DNA of 37,562 bases from a virus: positions 1 to 37,562 of IMG/VR virus record IMGVR_UViG_3300044948_000463; one strand, 5' to 3'. Below the pieces are notes generated by a model that saw only the letters and a program-made list of their open reading frames with translations, had not been told where the DNA came from and made no database searches. Made by a program: the position numbers and the translations under genes. Of the stretch, positions 1-7,678 are shown one piece after another (positions within the stretch are counted from its first letter, which is position 1; the number at the start of each line of letters is the position of its first letter).

Positions 1-81
1 CAGGAGAAAACAAAGCCTGCACTTCAGGAAATTTGCAGTCGAATCGCGAAGACAATCGACGTAACCGAACGCGACCAGTAA
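1..81 (+). CDS. C-terminal end of an upstream gene (partial)
   Basis: The window opens inside an open reading frame whose last 26 codons end in TAA at 79-81. The tail is charged and ends TIDVTERDQ. It is followed at once by a strong terminator hairpin, which supports a real gene end. Too little is present to name a function. Confidence 0.6.
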   Translation, partial: QEKTKPALQEICSRIAKTIDVTERDQ

Positions 82-93
82 GTCTCTCCCCGA

Positions 94-138
94 AAGCAGT
101 CAGCGATTCCCCCGAGTCGCTGGCTGCTTGTTTTGTTT
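94..138 (+). terminator. Rho-independent terminator
   Basis: A 13-bp stem (94-106 with 117-129, one G-T wobble) encloses a 10-base loop and runs into TTGTTTTGTTT. It lies 12 bases after the stop of the partial gene at the window edge and ends transcription coming from outside the window. Confidence 0.8.
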
Positions 139-149
139 GAAGGCCGAAA

Positions 150-446
150 ATGAGATCATCCCGAGCCTCCCACACTCACGTTCGACACAAGATCGAGCAG
201 ATCACGAACGACACGGAGCAGATCAACCAGATTCTGGTGAACCACGCTCCGGATATCATCGACCTGCTGACCGAGACTCACTCGCTCCGTCAGGTGGCTC
301 GTCGTGTGAAGAGATCACCGACATATTTAAGTCAGGTGAAGAACGGGAAGCAGAGGATCTCGTGGGAGACGTATTGCCTGTTGGTGATGTTGCTTGAAGA
401 GGGCGAGAACTCTGATAAAATGAAATCATCGTCGCGTGCAAGGTGA
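150..446 (+). CDS. Small helix-turn-helix DNA-binding protein
   Basis: This 98-residue basic protein has a helix-turn-helix-like stretch at about residues 45-75. SLRQVARRV forms the first helix, RSPTYLSQVKNG the turn and recognition helix, and RISWETY follows, as in XRE-type repressors. The N-terminal half is probably helical and could mediate oligomerisation. The ATG at 150 is preceded by GAAGG at 138-142. It stands alone between two terminators, just before the HNH and large-terminase genes, the usual place for a small terminase subunit. A regulator or a small-terminase role are both possible, and the sequence does not decide. At 98 residues it is short for a small terminase. Confidence 0.7.
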   Translation: MRSSRASHTHVRHKIEQITNDTEQINQILVNHAPDIIDLLTETHSLRQVARRVKRSPTYLSQVKNGKQRISWETYCLLVMLLEEGENSDKMKSSSRAR

Positions 447-480
447 CAACGAAACATCCGGGTTAAACCCTGGACTAAAA

Positions 481-522
481 CCGTCGATGAGCTGCTTGCA
501 CCAGTTTGTCGGCGGTTTTTTT
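481..522 (+). terminator. Rho-independent terminator
   Basis: A 10-bp stem (481-490 with 506-515, three G-T wobbles) has an inner CTG/CAG pairing and is followed by seven T residues (516-522). It separates the HTH gene from the HNH-terminase operon and lies just upstream of the HNH start at 536. Confidence 0.8.
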
Positions 523-535
523 GTGGAGATTGGTG

Positions 536-1051
536 ATGGAAACTTCGGAACTAAGGCAGAGAATCCTTTCAATCGTAGAGTATGACTACGAGACAGGATT
601 ATTCAGGAGACTTGTTGCGTCGAAGGGGTGCAGCCTTAAAATCGGATGGACAAAAGGATCGTTGAGTTATCGAGGCTACCGAAAGATGAACCTGCTGAAG
701 AAGTCTTATGAGCTTCATCGAATCGCGTGGCTCATTCATTACGGGGATTGGCCGAAGAAAAACATCGACCACATCAACGGAGACAAGTCCGACAACCGAA
801 TCTGCAATCTGAGAGATGCGACAGTCGCTGAGAACGCCAGAAACATGAGCAAGAGTAGGGCGAACACTTCAGGTCACGTTGGAGTGAGATATTACGAAAA
901 AATCAGGAAATGGCGTGCTGAAATAAAGGTGAATTACAAGAATATTTCCATAGGCCACTTCAGCACAAAAGAGGAAGCCATTGAAGCAAGAAAGTCTGCT
1001 GAAATTGCTCATGGGTTTCATCCTAACCACGGCAGGCAAAAACAGAAATGA
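536..1051 (+). CDS. HNH homing-type endonuclease
   Basis: This 171-residue protein carries the phage HNH signature. LHR lies at residues 60-62, IDHINGDKSDNR at 77-88 (catalytic His79, metal-site Asn87) and CNLRDAT at 90-96. The C-terminal third, beginning about NTSGHVGVRYY and including KWRAEI and GHFSTKEEAIEARKSAE, matches the AP2/NUMOD-type DNA-binding module often found behind HNH domains. ATG 536 is chosen because GGAG lies just upstream; a longer TTG start at 506 would fall inside the terminator. Its TGA overlaps the terminase ATG by four bases. HNH genes beside terminases often assist packaging in HK97-like phages, but the AP2-like tail and A-rich codon use point equally to a free-standing homing endonuclease. 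Confidence 0.88.
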   Translation: METSELRQRILSIVEYDYETGLFRRLVASKGCSLKIGWTKGSLSYRGYRKMNLLKKSYELHRIAWLIHYGDWPKKNIDHINGDKSDNRICNLRDATVAENARNMSKSRANTSGHVGVRYYEKIRKWRAEIKVNYKNISIGHFSTKEEAIEARKSAEIAHGFHPNHGRQKQK

Positions 1052-2481
1052 AGCTCTCAGATCCACAATACAGAGTTTTGGTAACAGAGGCAGAGTGGAC
1101 CTGCTATGGCGGAGCTGCGGGCTCGGGAAAGTCACATATTGTCACACTTGACATGCTCAGGCACTGTCAGGGTCCGCATGCGAACCCGATGTTTCGCGGT
1201 TTGATCATGCGCCGTACATACCCACAGTTAACGAAGTCTGGCGCACTTTTGGATCACTGCAGGACGATGTACGCACCATACGGCGCGATTTACAATCACA
1301 CTCGCAACGAGTTTGAATTCCCGTGCGGGGCTAAGATTGCATTGGGATCCTGCCAGTTTGAGAAGAACCTCGAGGACTATCAGGGAGCCCAGCTTGACGC
1401 ATTGGCAATTGACGAGGCGACACAGTGGCCGCTGAAGTTCGTGCAGTACCTCTGGGGTCGCGCGAGAAGCAAGTCCGGGATCAAGCCGAGAATGAAGCTC
1501 AGCATGAACCCGGATAATGATTCTTGGTTGTACAGATTCCTGTATTGGTGGCTGAATCCAGAGACAGGGTTGCCGATCCCCGAGCGATCAGGAGTCATTC
1601 GGCACTTCAGGTACGTCGAACCGGATTTTCACTGGTACGACGAACCTCAGTATGAGATCAACGAAGAGACGGGCGAGAACGAGTGTGTTACGACATCAGC
1701 GACATTCATCGGCGCGACGCTGCGAGACAACACGCACCTGATGCAGTCAGACCCTGCCTACCGTCAACGACTCGAGCAAATGTCGGATGACGACAGGGAT
1801 CGTTTCTTGAACGGCTGCTGGCTCGCCTCCTCAAAGACTGGTGCCGAGTGGGACAGAGAGCTCTTTACAAATCTCTACATCCCGCTGGAAAAGTTCCCCA
1901 TCCCGAAACACGCCAACGACATTGTCCGAATGTTCTGCGTCGACCCAAGCAAGGGGCGCTCCGTCAAGAAGGGGGATTATTCGGCAATTGTTTGCATGGC
2001 ACAAACGTCAGAACTGGCGTATGTCGATGCGGACTTAAAACGACGATCGCCGTCGGAGATCATCGAGGACTTATTCCTGTTCTGCGATCAGGATCACCAC
2101 CGGATCAGATCAGGCGACCTGATTGGGATTGAATCGACGCAGTTTCAGAGTATTTTTCGCGACTTGATCATGAACTACGCGGCGAATCATCGGGATTATG
2201 CGTTGTCGAAATACCTCATGTCTGGAGGGATAATTATCCCGGTCGAGGACATGCTGAAGAAGGAAATGAGGATCCGGAGAGGCCTGGATAAACGACTGAC
2301 GCAGCGAGAGTTCCGGTTCCTTGAGAATCCGGGGACGACGCTTCTGCTGCAGCAGATTAAGCAGTTCGACGGCATCCCGGGCGTCGGGAAACACGACGAC
2401 GGGCCGGATGCATTGGCGATGTGTACTCAGTTGCCGCGATATGAGCAGGAATACTGGGAAAATCTGAGGAAGGAGAAGTGA
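1048..2481 (+). CDS. terL: Terminase large subunit
   Basis: This 477-residue DNA-packaging motor has an ATPase half followed by a nuclease half. Walker A is GGAAGSGKS at residues 21-29. Walker B is LDALAIDEA, with Asp122-Glu123. The coupling motif is LSMNPDND near 151-158. The RNase H-like nuclease half contributes acidic residues in FCVDPSKG (Asp299), IGIEST (Glu362) and KHDDGPDAL (Asp451 or Asp454). Length is normal for the family. The start overlaps the HNH stop as ATGA, so translation is probably coupled. It would cut concatemeric DNA and drive it through the portal encoded two genes downstream. Confidence 0.96.
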   Translation: MKLSDPQYRVLVTEAEWTCYGGAAGSGKSHIVTLDMLRHCQGPHANPMFRGLIMRRTYPQLTKSGALLDHCRTMYAPYGAIYNHTRNEFEFPCGAKIALGSCQFEKNLEDYQGAQLDALAIDEATQWPLKFVQYLWGRARSKSGIKPRMKLSMNPDNDSWLYRFLYWWLNPETGLPIPERSGVIRHFRYVEPDFHWYDEPQYEINEETGENECVTTSATFIGATLRDNTHLMQSDPAYRQRLEQMSDDDRDRFLNGCWLASSKTGAEWDRELFTNLYIPLEKFPIPKHANDIVRMFCVDPSKGRSVKKGDYSAIVCMAQTSELAYVDADLKRRSPSEIIEDLFLFCDQDHHRIRSGDLIGIESTQFQSIFRDLIMNYAANHRDYALSKYLMSGGIIIPVEDMLKKEMRIRRGLDKRLTQREFRFLENPGTTLLLQQIKQFDGIPGVGKHDDGPDALAMCTQLPRYEQEYWENLRKEK

Positions 2482-2482
2482 C

Positions 2483-2650
2483 GTGAGTAAACGAGGATGC
2501 AATTCATGCCGAGAGAAATCAGATCCGGTCGGTGCTGCGATTCAGACGATCTCGATGGTCGTCGACCAATCGTTTCAGCAGAACGCGAACGTAGGAATTT
2601 ACCGGCGTGCAGTGAGATCGACGTTTTGGTGGTGGAGGTTTCTTCGATGA
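2483..2650 (+). CDS. Small CxxC-containing protein, translationally coupled
   Basis: A 55-residue frame runs from GTG at 2483 to TGA at 2648-2650. It starts one base after the terminase stop, with GGAGAAG just upstream, and ends in an ATGA overlap with the nuclease start at 2647. The N-terminus holds a CNSC pair that could bind metal, the middle is polar, and the C-terminus is basic and Trp-rich (FWWWRFLR). No family is recognised. The support is the packing: it exactly fills the terminase-nuclease gap with coupled junctions on both sides. Confidence 0.6.
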   Translation: MSKRGCNSCREKSDPVGAAIQTISMVVDQSFQQNANVGIYRRAVRSTFWWWRFLR

Positions 2651-2985
2651 TCGCGAAATACCAGTATTCGGCGACCGTCATTTCGATTTACGACGGCGAC
2701 ACGATCACTGTGATGGTCGACCTTGGGTTTGGGTCGCACACGAAGCAGAAACTGAGACTGGCGCGGATCAACACACCGGAAGTCAGAGGACCGCAGCGAG
2801 AACAGGGGATTGCGGCGAGGGACTATTTGATCGCCCTGATGCCGGCGGGATCTGAAATCGACGTGAGGACGATCAAGGACAGCCAGGAGAAGTACGGCAG
2901 ATATCTGGCGGAAGTTTTCAAGGGCGATATTTGCGTGAATGACCTGCTCGTTCAGGCCGGAATGGCGGCATACAAGTCGTACTAA
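2647..2985 (+). CDS. Staphylococcal nuclease-like (SNase) protein
   Basis: This 112-residue OB-fold nuclease domain covers nearly the whole protein. VISIYDGDT (Asp16, Asp18) corresponds to the calcium-binding strand. RLARINTPE gives Arg37 and Glu45 at the spacing of SNase Arg35 and Glu43. KYGRYLAEV supplies the second arginine (Arg85). The residue matching SNase Asp40 is Asn42. ATG 2647 has GGAGG at 2634-2638 and overlaps the stop of the upstream small gene, so the longer frame from 2497 is rejected. There is no signal peptide. In phages such proteins are thought to act in DNA degradation or processing near packaging genes, but the role here is not established. Confidence 0.85.
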   Translation: MIAKYQYSATVISIYDGDTITVMVDLGFGSHTKQKLRLARINTPEVRGPQREQGIAARDYLIALMPAGSEIDVRTIKDSQEKYGRYLAEVFKGDICVNDLLVQAGMAAYKSY

Positions 2986-3035
2986 GATTGTTTCGGCGTG
3001 TTTTCCTGTGTAATCTGCTGTCGAGGAGACATCAG

Positions 3036-4640
3036 ATGGCATATGCGAACGGTTTACCGACGAGTTGGGTGATTGAGAACGAGAAACTGGCAATCGAGGC
3101 TACGAAGGCTGCTGCGCGGATCTTCGAAGAACTTGGAGTCAGTTGCGGCGGAGTGAATGCTAACGGCGATCAGCTTCCGTTCGGTGGCGACGAGCCGTTC
3201 GAGAACATTCAGGATGTCCGAGAGGCAATTGTTCTCGGGGATCAGCTTGGCAGGTTGCCCTGGGGGACAAATGCGAAGGACAATCGCAGTTATTACATCG
3301 CTGATACAGGGCACGCAATCACGGTAAAGCCGAGGGACGAGAATCAGCCGAACTCTGATGCGGTGAAGCGGATTGAGGCGTTCATTGAGCTGTGGACGGC
3401 TGAGAATCAGTGGCAAATGCGGCAGTCGGAAGTCAGTCAACGGTGCGATCGGCACGGTGAGGTGTTCGACCTGCTGAGTTACGACGACGACGGGATGGTC
3501 CGGGTTTACTTTGGCGAGCCACAGGATCTCGACGACGACCCGAAGAGCAGTTTCGTGGATCCGGACGACGCTTCGAAGGAATACTTTGATTCGCTGGGCG
3601 TCCGGAAGACAAATGATCTCCGCGCTCAGCCGGTCGCGTACTTCCTGAAGGATGTTTGGTATCCGGACCTGCGATTCGTCACGAAGATGACAAAGGACGG
3701 TAGTCTTGCGAATTACCGGGGCGACACGATTCCGCAGATGGAAGAATCTCAGGATCGGATTCTGGTTCAGCATCGCAAGAGAAACGTGTTGTCGGCGGAT
3801 CCCCGGGGGCTCACTCTTTACTGGCCGGTACGCGAAGAACTGATCTTCGCGAAGAAGTTGCTGGCGAATCTGATGCGAACGAGTTCGTTTCAGGCGGCGT
3901 TCGGTGCGATCCGGACAATCATGGGAAATCCGTCGAGCGATTCGGTCAAGAGTTACCTGAATACGCAGCAAAATGGCGGCGCGAGCAGCGGGCAATCAGA
4001 AACATACGACTTTCCGTCGGCAGCGGTTGTCACAATTCCGTCGCAGATCAAGTACGAGTTTCCGGAGACAGGCGCCGGTAACAGTAACCACATAGAAACT
4101 CTGGTATCGCTGCTTCGGTCGTGCGCTGCGGGCATGAAACTGCCGGAGTTCATGCTGACGGCAAACGTCAGCGAGGGGAATTTCGCCTCGACGCTGGTTT
4201 CGGAGGGGCCGTTCCACAAGTCGATGCGGTTCGAGCAGTCTCTTATGGTGCAGGAAGACCTGCGGATTCTGAAGCAGGCTCTGTGGTACGCTGCGGAGTC
4301 GGGACAGCATGACATCACAACGGCTGACGTGCTGCAGGTTGTGCTGGAGATCAAGCCGCCACGAGTTCAGACGAGAAACCGCCAGGAAGATCACGAGGTG
4401 ATGAAAGACTGGTGGGATCGTGGCCTGCTGGGGAATAAGACGGTTCTGGCTCCGGAAGGGCTGGAATCGGTGGCCGAGAATGCTCAGCGGAAGTCAGAAC
4501 TGGTAACGGAGCTTCCGTTGCCGGCGGGATCGCCGCAATCGCCGCAGAACATGGGCACTCCGGGTCCAGTTGCGGGCAATAAAGCCGATCCGATGAAAGA
4601 AAAGGGTGTTTCGAAGAAAGATCCGACTCGAAACGCTTAA
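3036..4640 (+). CDS. Portal protein
   Basis: This 534-residue protein directly follows the packaging genes and precedes the protease/scaffold and capsid genes, the fixed portal position in siphoviruses. The helical N-terminus (KLAIEATKAAARIFEELG), an aspartate-rich central part and the segment NHIETLVSLLRSCAAGMKLP followed by SEGNFAST fit the clip/stem and crown helices of HK97/SPP1-type portals. The C-terminal 40 residues are Pro/Gly/Lys-rich and probably disordered. ATG 3036 has GAGGAGAC upstream; the frame open from 2988 adds 16 unlikely residues. The portal ring would form the DNA channel and dock terminase and connectors. Assignment rests on position, size and general character. Confidence 0.82.
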   Translation: MAYANGLPTSWVIENEKLAIEATKAAARIFEELGVSCGGVNANGDQLPFGGDEPFENIQDVREAIVLGDQLGRLPWGTNAKDNRSYYIADTGHAITVKPRDENQPNSDAVKRIEAFIELWTAENQWQMRQSEVSQRCDRHGEVFDLLSYDDDGMVRVYFGEPQDLDDDPKSSFVDPDDASKEYFDSLGVRKTNDLRAQPVAYFLKDVWYPDLRFVTKMTKDGSLANYRGDTIPQMEESQDRILVQHRKRNVLSADPRGLTLYWPVREELIFAKKLLANLMRTSSFQAAFGAIRTIMGNPSSDSVKSYLNTQQNGGASSGQSETYDFPSAAVVTIPSQIKYEFPETGAGNSNHIETLVSLLRSCAAGMKLPEFMLTANVSEGNFASTLVSEGPFHKSMRFEQSLMVQEDLRILKQALWYAAESGQHDITTADVLQVVLEIKPPRVQTRNRQEDHEVMKDWWDRGLLGNKTVLAPEGLESVAENAQRKSELVTELPLPAGSPQSPQNMGTPGPVAGNKADPMKEKGVSKKDPTRNA

Positions 4641-4718
4641 ATTCGGTTGCACAGCACTTGTCAAGTTCGTACAAAATGACTTATTGTCAATTTGGCGATT
4701 TGACAAAAGGAGTTTGCC
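4641..4718 (+). promoter_or_regulatory. Intergenic region with repeated TTGTCAA and a weak promoter
   Basis: This is one of the few real gaps in the late region. TTGTCAA occurs at 4658-4664 and 4684-4690, and its inverse TTGACAA at 4700-4706, so the last two can form a 7-bp hairpin. TTGCAC (4647-4652), a 17-base spacer and TACAAA (4670-4675) could act as a sigma-70-like promoter for the capsid genes. AAAAGGAG at 4705-4712 is the ribosome binding site of the microprotein at 4719. Confidence 0.3.
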
Positions 4719-4778
4719 ATGGGATGTGGCTGCGGAAATAAGAAGAAACCGAAGGGCGGCAAAGGCGGAACCAAATGA
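4719..4778 (+). CDS. 19-residue Cys/Lys/Gly microprotein
   Basis: This tiny frame encodes MGCGCGNKKKPKGGKGGTK. It has the strongest ribosome binding site in the neighbourhood (AAAAGGAG, seven bases before ATG) and its TGA overlaps the protease ATG at 4775. The Cys-Gly-Cys start could bind metal or be lipid-modified, and the basic tail could bind nucleic acid or membranes. It may instead be a leader peptide that couples ribosomes into the protease-scaffold gene. No family is recognised. The start signal and coupled stop make translation likely; function is unknown. Confidence 0.65.
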   Translation: MGCGCGNKKKPKGGKGGTK

Positions 4779-5755
4779 GTGACATCCTCGTAACAGAAGA
4801 TGCGTTCGAAGCCATTGCTGAAGATCGAATTGACCGAGAGCGGGGAATTATCCGTGGGGTTAAGTTGCTGGGGTTGAGAAGCCTCAACAAACGCAACTAC
4901 GATACACCCGGAGTCCAGAAGTCAGCGATGAAACTGCTGCCGGGAACGTCGATTTACATCGACCACCCTCCGACAGCAACGACGAATCGCTCTTATCGGG
5001 ACAAATTCGCTGTTGTTGGCCAGAAGGTTGAGTACCGTCCCGGCGAAGGCTACTTCGGGGACGTGCATTTTAACCCGAAACATGCTGTTGCAGAACAGTT
5101 CTTGTGGGATGTTGTTAACGCTCCGAAGTCGTTGGGGATGTCGATCAATTCCTCAATCAAGTCCGGAAAAGTCGGTTCCGACGGGGACGTGATTGTCGAA
5201 TCCATCGAGGTTCTCCGGTCTGTCGACATTGTTACGAAGCCGGCAACAACTGCTGGCATTTTCGAATCAGAGGAAGAAGAGATCATGGACCTGAAGACAC
5301 TCCGCGACAAGCATCCGGAATTAGTGAAGTCAATTCTCGAAGAATCACAGGCGACTGACGCGACCGAAGCCGCGCTCGCCCAGGCGAAGAAAGAGAAGGA
5401 CGAGTTGAAAGCTCGTCTAGACGCACTGGAAGCCGAACGAGCGACTGAGAAGTTGCGAGGCGAAGTGTCTGCCGAGTTCACGAAGGTCTTCGAAGGCGTG
5501 ACCATCGAAGCTGACCTGATGAAAGAAATCGTCGAGTGCGCCTGCGAAATGCAGGAAGGGGCTCGCAAGAAATTTGGTTCGGTTCTGTCCAAGATCAGCC
5601 CGATGCTGATCGATGACAATCCGGAAGACACAGAGGAAACCCCTGTCAAGGAAGAGGAAGAGCAGGCGAAGAAGCCAGCTTACCGTCCGACGCCAGGGAA
5701 CAAGGCTGGTTACAAGAAGGGTTCTTTGCTTGAAGAACTCGGCCTGAAGAAGTAA
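4775..5755 (+). CDS. Prohead protease-scaffold fusion protein
   Basis: In this 326-residue protein, residues 1-165 look like a phage prohead serine protease. The pattern is IYIDHPP (probable catalytic His64), then GMSINSS (probable nucleophile Ser123), then SVDIVTKPA at 149-157, as in Mu-I-like maturation proteases. After an acidic run (ESEEEEI), residues 171-326 form a charged, helical scaffold-like part with coiled-coil character at about 195-230 and a basic Gly/Lys tail ending LLEELGLKK. The protease would cleave scaffold and perhaps capsid proteins during head maturation. It sits between portal and capsid, and its start overlaps the microprotein stop. The catalytic assignment follows family pattern only. 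Confidence 0.82.
   Translation: MSDILVTEDAFEAIAEDRIDRERGIIRGVKLLGLRSLNKRNYDTPGVQKSAMKLLPGTSIYIDHPPTATTNRSYRDKFAVVGQKVEYRPGEGYFGDVHFNPKHAVAEQFLWDVVNAPKSLGMSINSSIKSGKVGSDGDVIVESIEVLRSVDIVTKPATTAGIFESEEEEIMDLKTLRDKHPELVKSILEESQATDATEAALAQAKKEKDELKARLDALEAERATEKLRGEVSAEFTKVFEGVTIEADLMKEIVECACEMQEGARKKFGSVLSKISPMLIDDNPEDTEETPVKEEEEQAKKPAYRPTPGNKAGYKKGSLLEELGLKK
5271..5287 (+). promoter_or_regulatory. Internal start for a separate scaffold protein (putative)
   Basis: AGGAAGAAGAG at 5271-5281 precedes an in-frame ATG at 5285 (Met171 of the protease gene), exactly where the protease domain ends. Initiation here would yield a 156-residue scaffold (5285-5755). Nested scaffold genes are known in lambda C/Nu3 and Mu I/Z. 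The purine run also encodes acidic residues, so it could be coincidental. Confidence 0.45.
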
Positions 5756-5796
5756 TCACTGACCGTTTCGGTTCGTTTGTTTGAAAAGGGCGAGAC

Positions 5797-6330
5797 ATGC
5801 CACGCTGTTTGAATGTAATGCACCAGTACGGTCAGGTTCCTGCGGTCACTGACATCCGTCACATGACTCCGCCTGACACTCTGGTTGATATGTGTCCTGG
5901 CGACTTCCTCGGAAGCGACAGTGCGACTGGAATCCTGAAGGCGGCTCTGATCCAGACGGATCAGGCATGGGACACAAACTTGGCAACCACGCAGACTGCT
6001 GCGAAAGCCAAGTTTCAGGGTGTGAACCTGCAGGAAATCGATTCCGACGACGGTGTCTGCAACGACGCTCCGGATTGCATCCCGTTCGCACTTTATCGCG
6101 AAGGGTCAACCTTTCAGCGAGCTTACAAGATCGTCGATGTTGACGGGGCTGCTGCTCCGACGACCTGGACTCGCGGCCAAGGGTTCACGTTCGGCAAAGT
6201 TGCCGGATCGAATCTCTTGAGCAACGACACGATCCAGAAGACCGATACTGCCGGCCTGAAAGTGTTTCAGGCAGTGAATGACAGCGGAGCCGAAAGCCAG
6301 GCTTACGCTCTCGTCGAATTCAAGTCGTAA
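5797..6330 (+). CDS. Probable capsid decoration protein
   Basis: This 177-residue protein lies directly before the major capsid gene, the usual place for a head decoration or stabilisation protein such as lambda gpD. It is rich in beta-forming and small residues, has paired cysteines (DGVCNDAPDC) and no signal peptide. ATG 5797 follows AGGGCGAG. Family membership cannot be shown by motif; position and size carry the call. A minor head protein is the main alternative. Confidence 0.55.
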   Translation: MPRCLNVMHQYGQVPAVTDIRHMTPPDTLVDMCPGDFLGSDSATGILKAALIQTDQAWDTNLATTQTAAKAKFQGVNLQEIDSDDGVCNDAPDCIPFALYREGSTFQRAYKIVDVDGAAAPTTWTRGQGFTFGKVAGSNLLSNDTIQKTDTAGLKVFQAVNDSGAESQAYALVEFKS

Positions 6331-6369
6331 TTTGTGTGGTGATTCCAAGGTTCAGACAAGGACAGTAAA

Positions 6370-7590
6370 ATGGCGAATCGCCAACTCACGAAAAAGGTTG
6401 TTGACGCTTACAAGAAGCACGGCGAGCAGGTCTTCGAAGAGTTCGACGAGGCTCTTGAGTCAAAGCAGGTCAAGCCTTTCGACATCGACTTGAACTACTG
6501 CGTTGAGCAGGATTTCGGGCCAAACTTCAAAGAGAAGATCCTGAACATGGATGCTGATGCGATGGAAGCCATCGTGACCAGCGGCACGTTCAACAAGATG
6601 GTTCAGCGAACCATCCGCTACTCGCTGCAGGAAAACCCTCGTGAAGAGTACAAGCTCTCAGCGATTACTCCTGTCGAGACTCGTGGTGAGTGCGAAGAGT
6701 CGTTCAAGGACTGGGGTGTCTTCAGCGACATGAAGGCCCACGAGTTGTGCGAACTTGAAGCCAGCCCGCTGTACGGTGTTGCCAGTGATTATCTGGAGCA
6801 TCCGAACGGCAAGACTGTTGGTCTGGGCCTTGCGTTCACTCGTGAAGCACTCTGCAAAGATCCGAATGGATTCGCATTGCAGCAGGTTCCGAAGATCGCT
6901 GACGCTCACAACCTGTACCGCGAAGAAAAGTTGGTTGACGCTCTGATCGGCTACAACGTGACCTACGATCGCAGCGGAACTCTGTACGACATCTTCTACG
7001 AAGATGGCGCGACAGGCACTCCGTTCGACGACGGTTCAGGTGGACCTTGGATCAACGCAGCTTCACTGACTTTGACCTGCGGCGAAGACCTGCAGACTGT
7101 CAAGAACCTGTTCTACGACATGACGGACTTGGTTCACGGTCGCCCGATGTCGGTCGACGTGACGAATCTGAACGTGTTCACGAGTCAGCGAACTCGAGAC
7201 CGGATTCTGCCATTGCTGAACGCGACCAGCGTTGAGCGAGAATCAACCTGCCCGGGATCAGGCGACCTGACTCACTTCTTCATGACTCCGGAAGTCGCCA
7301 ATGGGATGACTTTCGCTCCTGTCGAATATCAGCGACTGACTTCTGCAATCGCGGCTCGGTACAGCTTGACGCTGGCTCAGGCTCGTGAATGGATCTTCTT
7401 CGGCAAGATTCCTGAGTTCATGGCGTGGGTCTTCCAGATCCGCCCGACGGTCACACGACTGAACCTGAGCGAAGAGTCTCAACGTCGTCGAATCGTGGCT
7501 CAGTACGACAGCATCAGCAAGGGATACGCTTACATCAAGGAGCCACAAAAGGCTGTTTGGCTGACCGGCGATTCCAGCGAATCAACATAG
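6370..7590 (+). CDS. Major capsid protein
   Basis: This 406-residue protein follows the protease-scaffold and decoration genes and is closed by a strong terminator, as expected for the most abundant virion protein. The N-terminal stretch to about residue 60 is charged and helical (KKVVDAYKKHGEQVFEEFDEAL), and the rest is mixed alpha/beta with the conserved-looking segment TRIRPTVTR-like IRPTVTRLNLS near the end, compatible with an HK97 fold. Codon use is more uniform than in neighbours, fitting high expression. ATG 6370 has AAGGACAG upstream. No motif proves the fold; position makes the call strong. Confidence 0.82.
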   Translation: MANRQLTKKVVDAYKKHGEQVFEEFDEALESKQVKPFDIDLNYCVEQDFGPNFKEKILNMDADAMEAIVTSGTFNKMVQRTIRYSLQENPREEYKLSAITPVETRGECEESFKDWGVFSDMKAHELCELEASPLYGVASDYLEHPNGKTVGLGLAFTREALCKDPNGFALQQVPKIADAHNLYREEKLVDALIGYNVTYDRSGTLYDIFYEDGATGTPFDDGSGGPWINAASLTLTCGEDLQTVKNLFYDMTDLVHGRPMSVDVTNLNVFTSQRTRDRILPLLNATSVERESTCPGSGDLTHFFMTPEVANGMTFAPVEYQRLTSAIAARYSLTLAQAREWIFFGKIPEFMAWVFQIRPTVTRLNLSEESQRRRIVAQYDSISKGYAYIKEPQKAVWLTGDSSEST

Positions 7591-7616
7591 TCTGCGGTGA
7601 GCAGATGACGCATCGA

Positions 7617-7650
7617 AGAGCGACGGCGAGTGATCGTCGCCGCTCTTTTT
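7617..7650 (+). terminator. Rho-independent terminator after the capsid gene
   Basis: A 13-bp GC-rich stem (7617-7629 with 7634-7646, one mismatch and one wobble) has a GTGA loop and a T-run to 7650. It lies 27 bases after the capsid stop. Because no clear promoter follows before the connector gene at 7679, it probably acts as a partial terminator that raises capsid over tail expression. Confidence 0.85.
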
Positions 7651-7678
7651 GTTTCCAGTTCCTGAAGGAAGGTGTAGA

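Noticed and set aside
3054-3995. 313-codon minus-strand frame opposite the portal gene
   Set aside because: Arg/Leu/Ile-rich shadow of portal codons; no start signal or matching operon.
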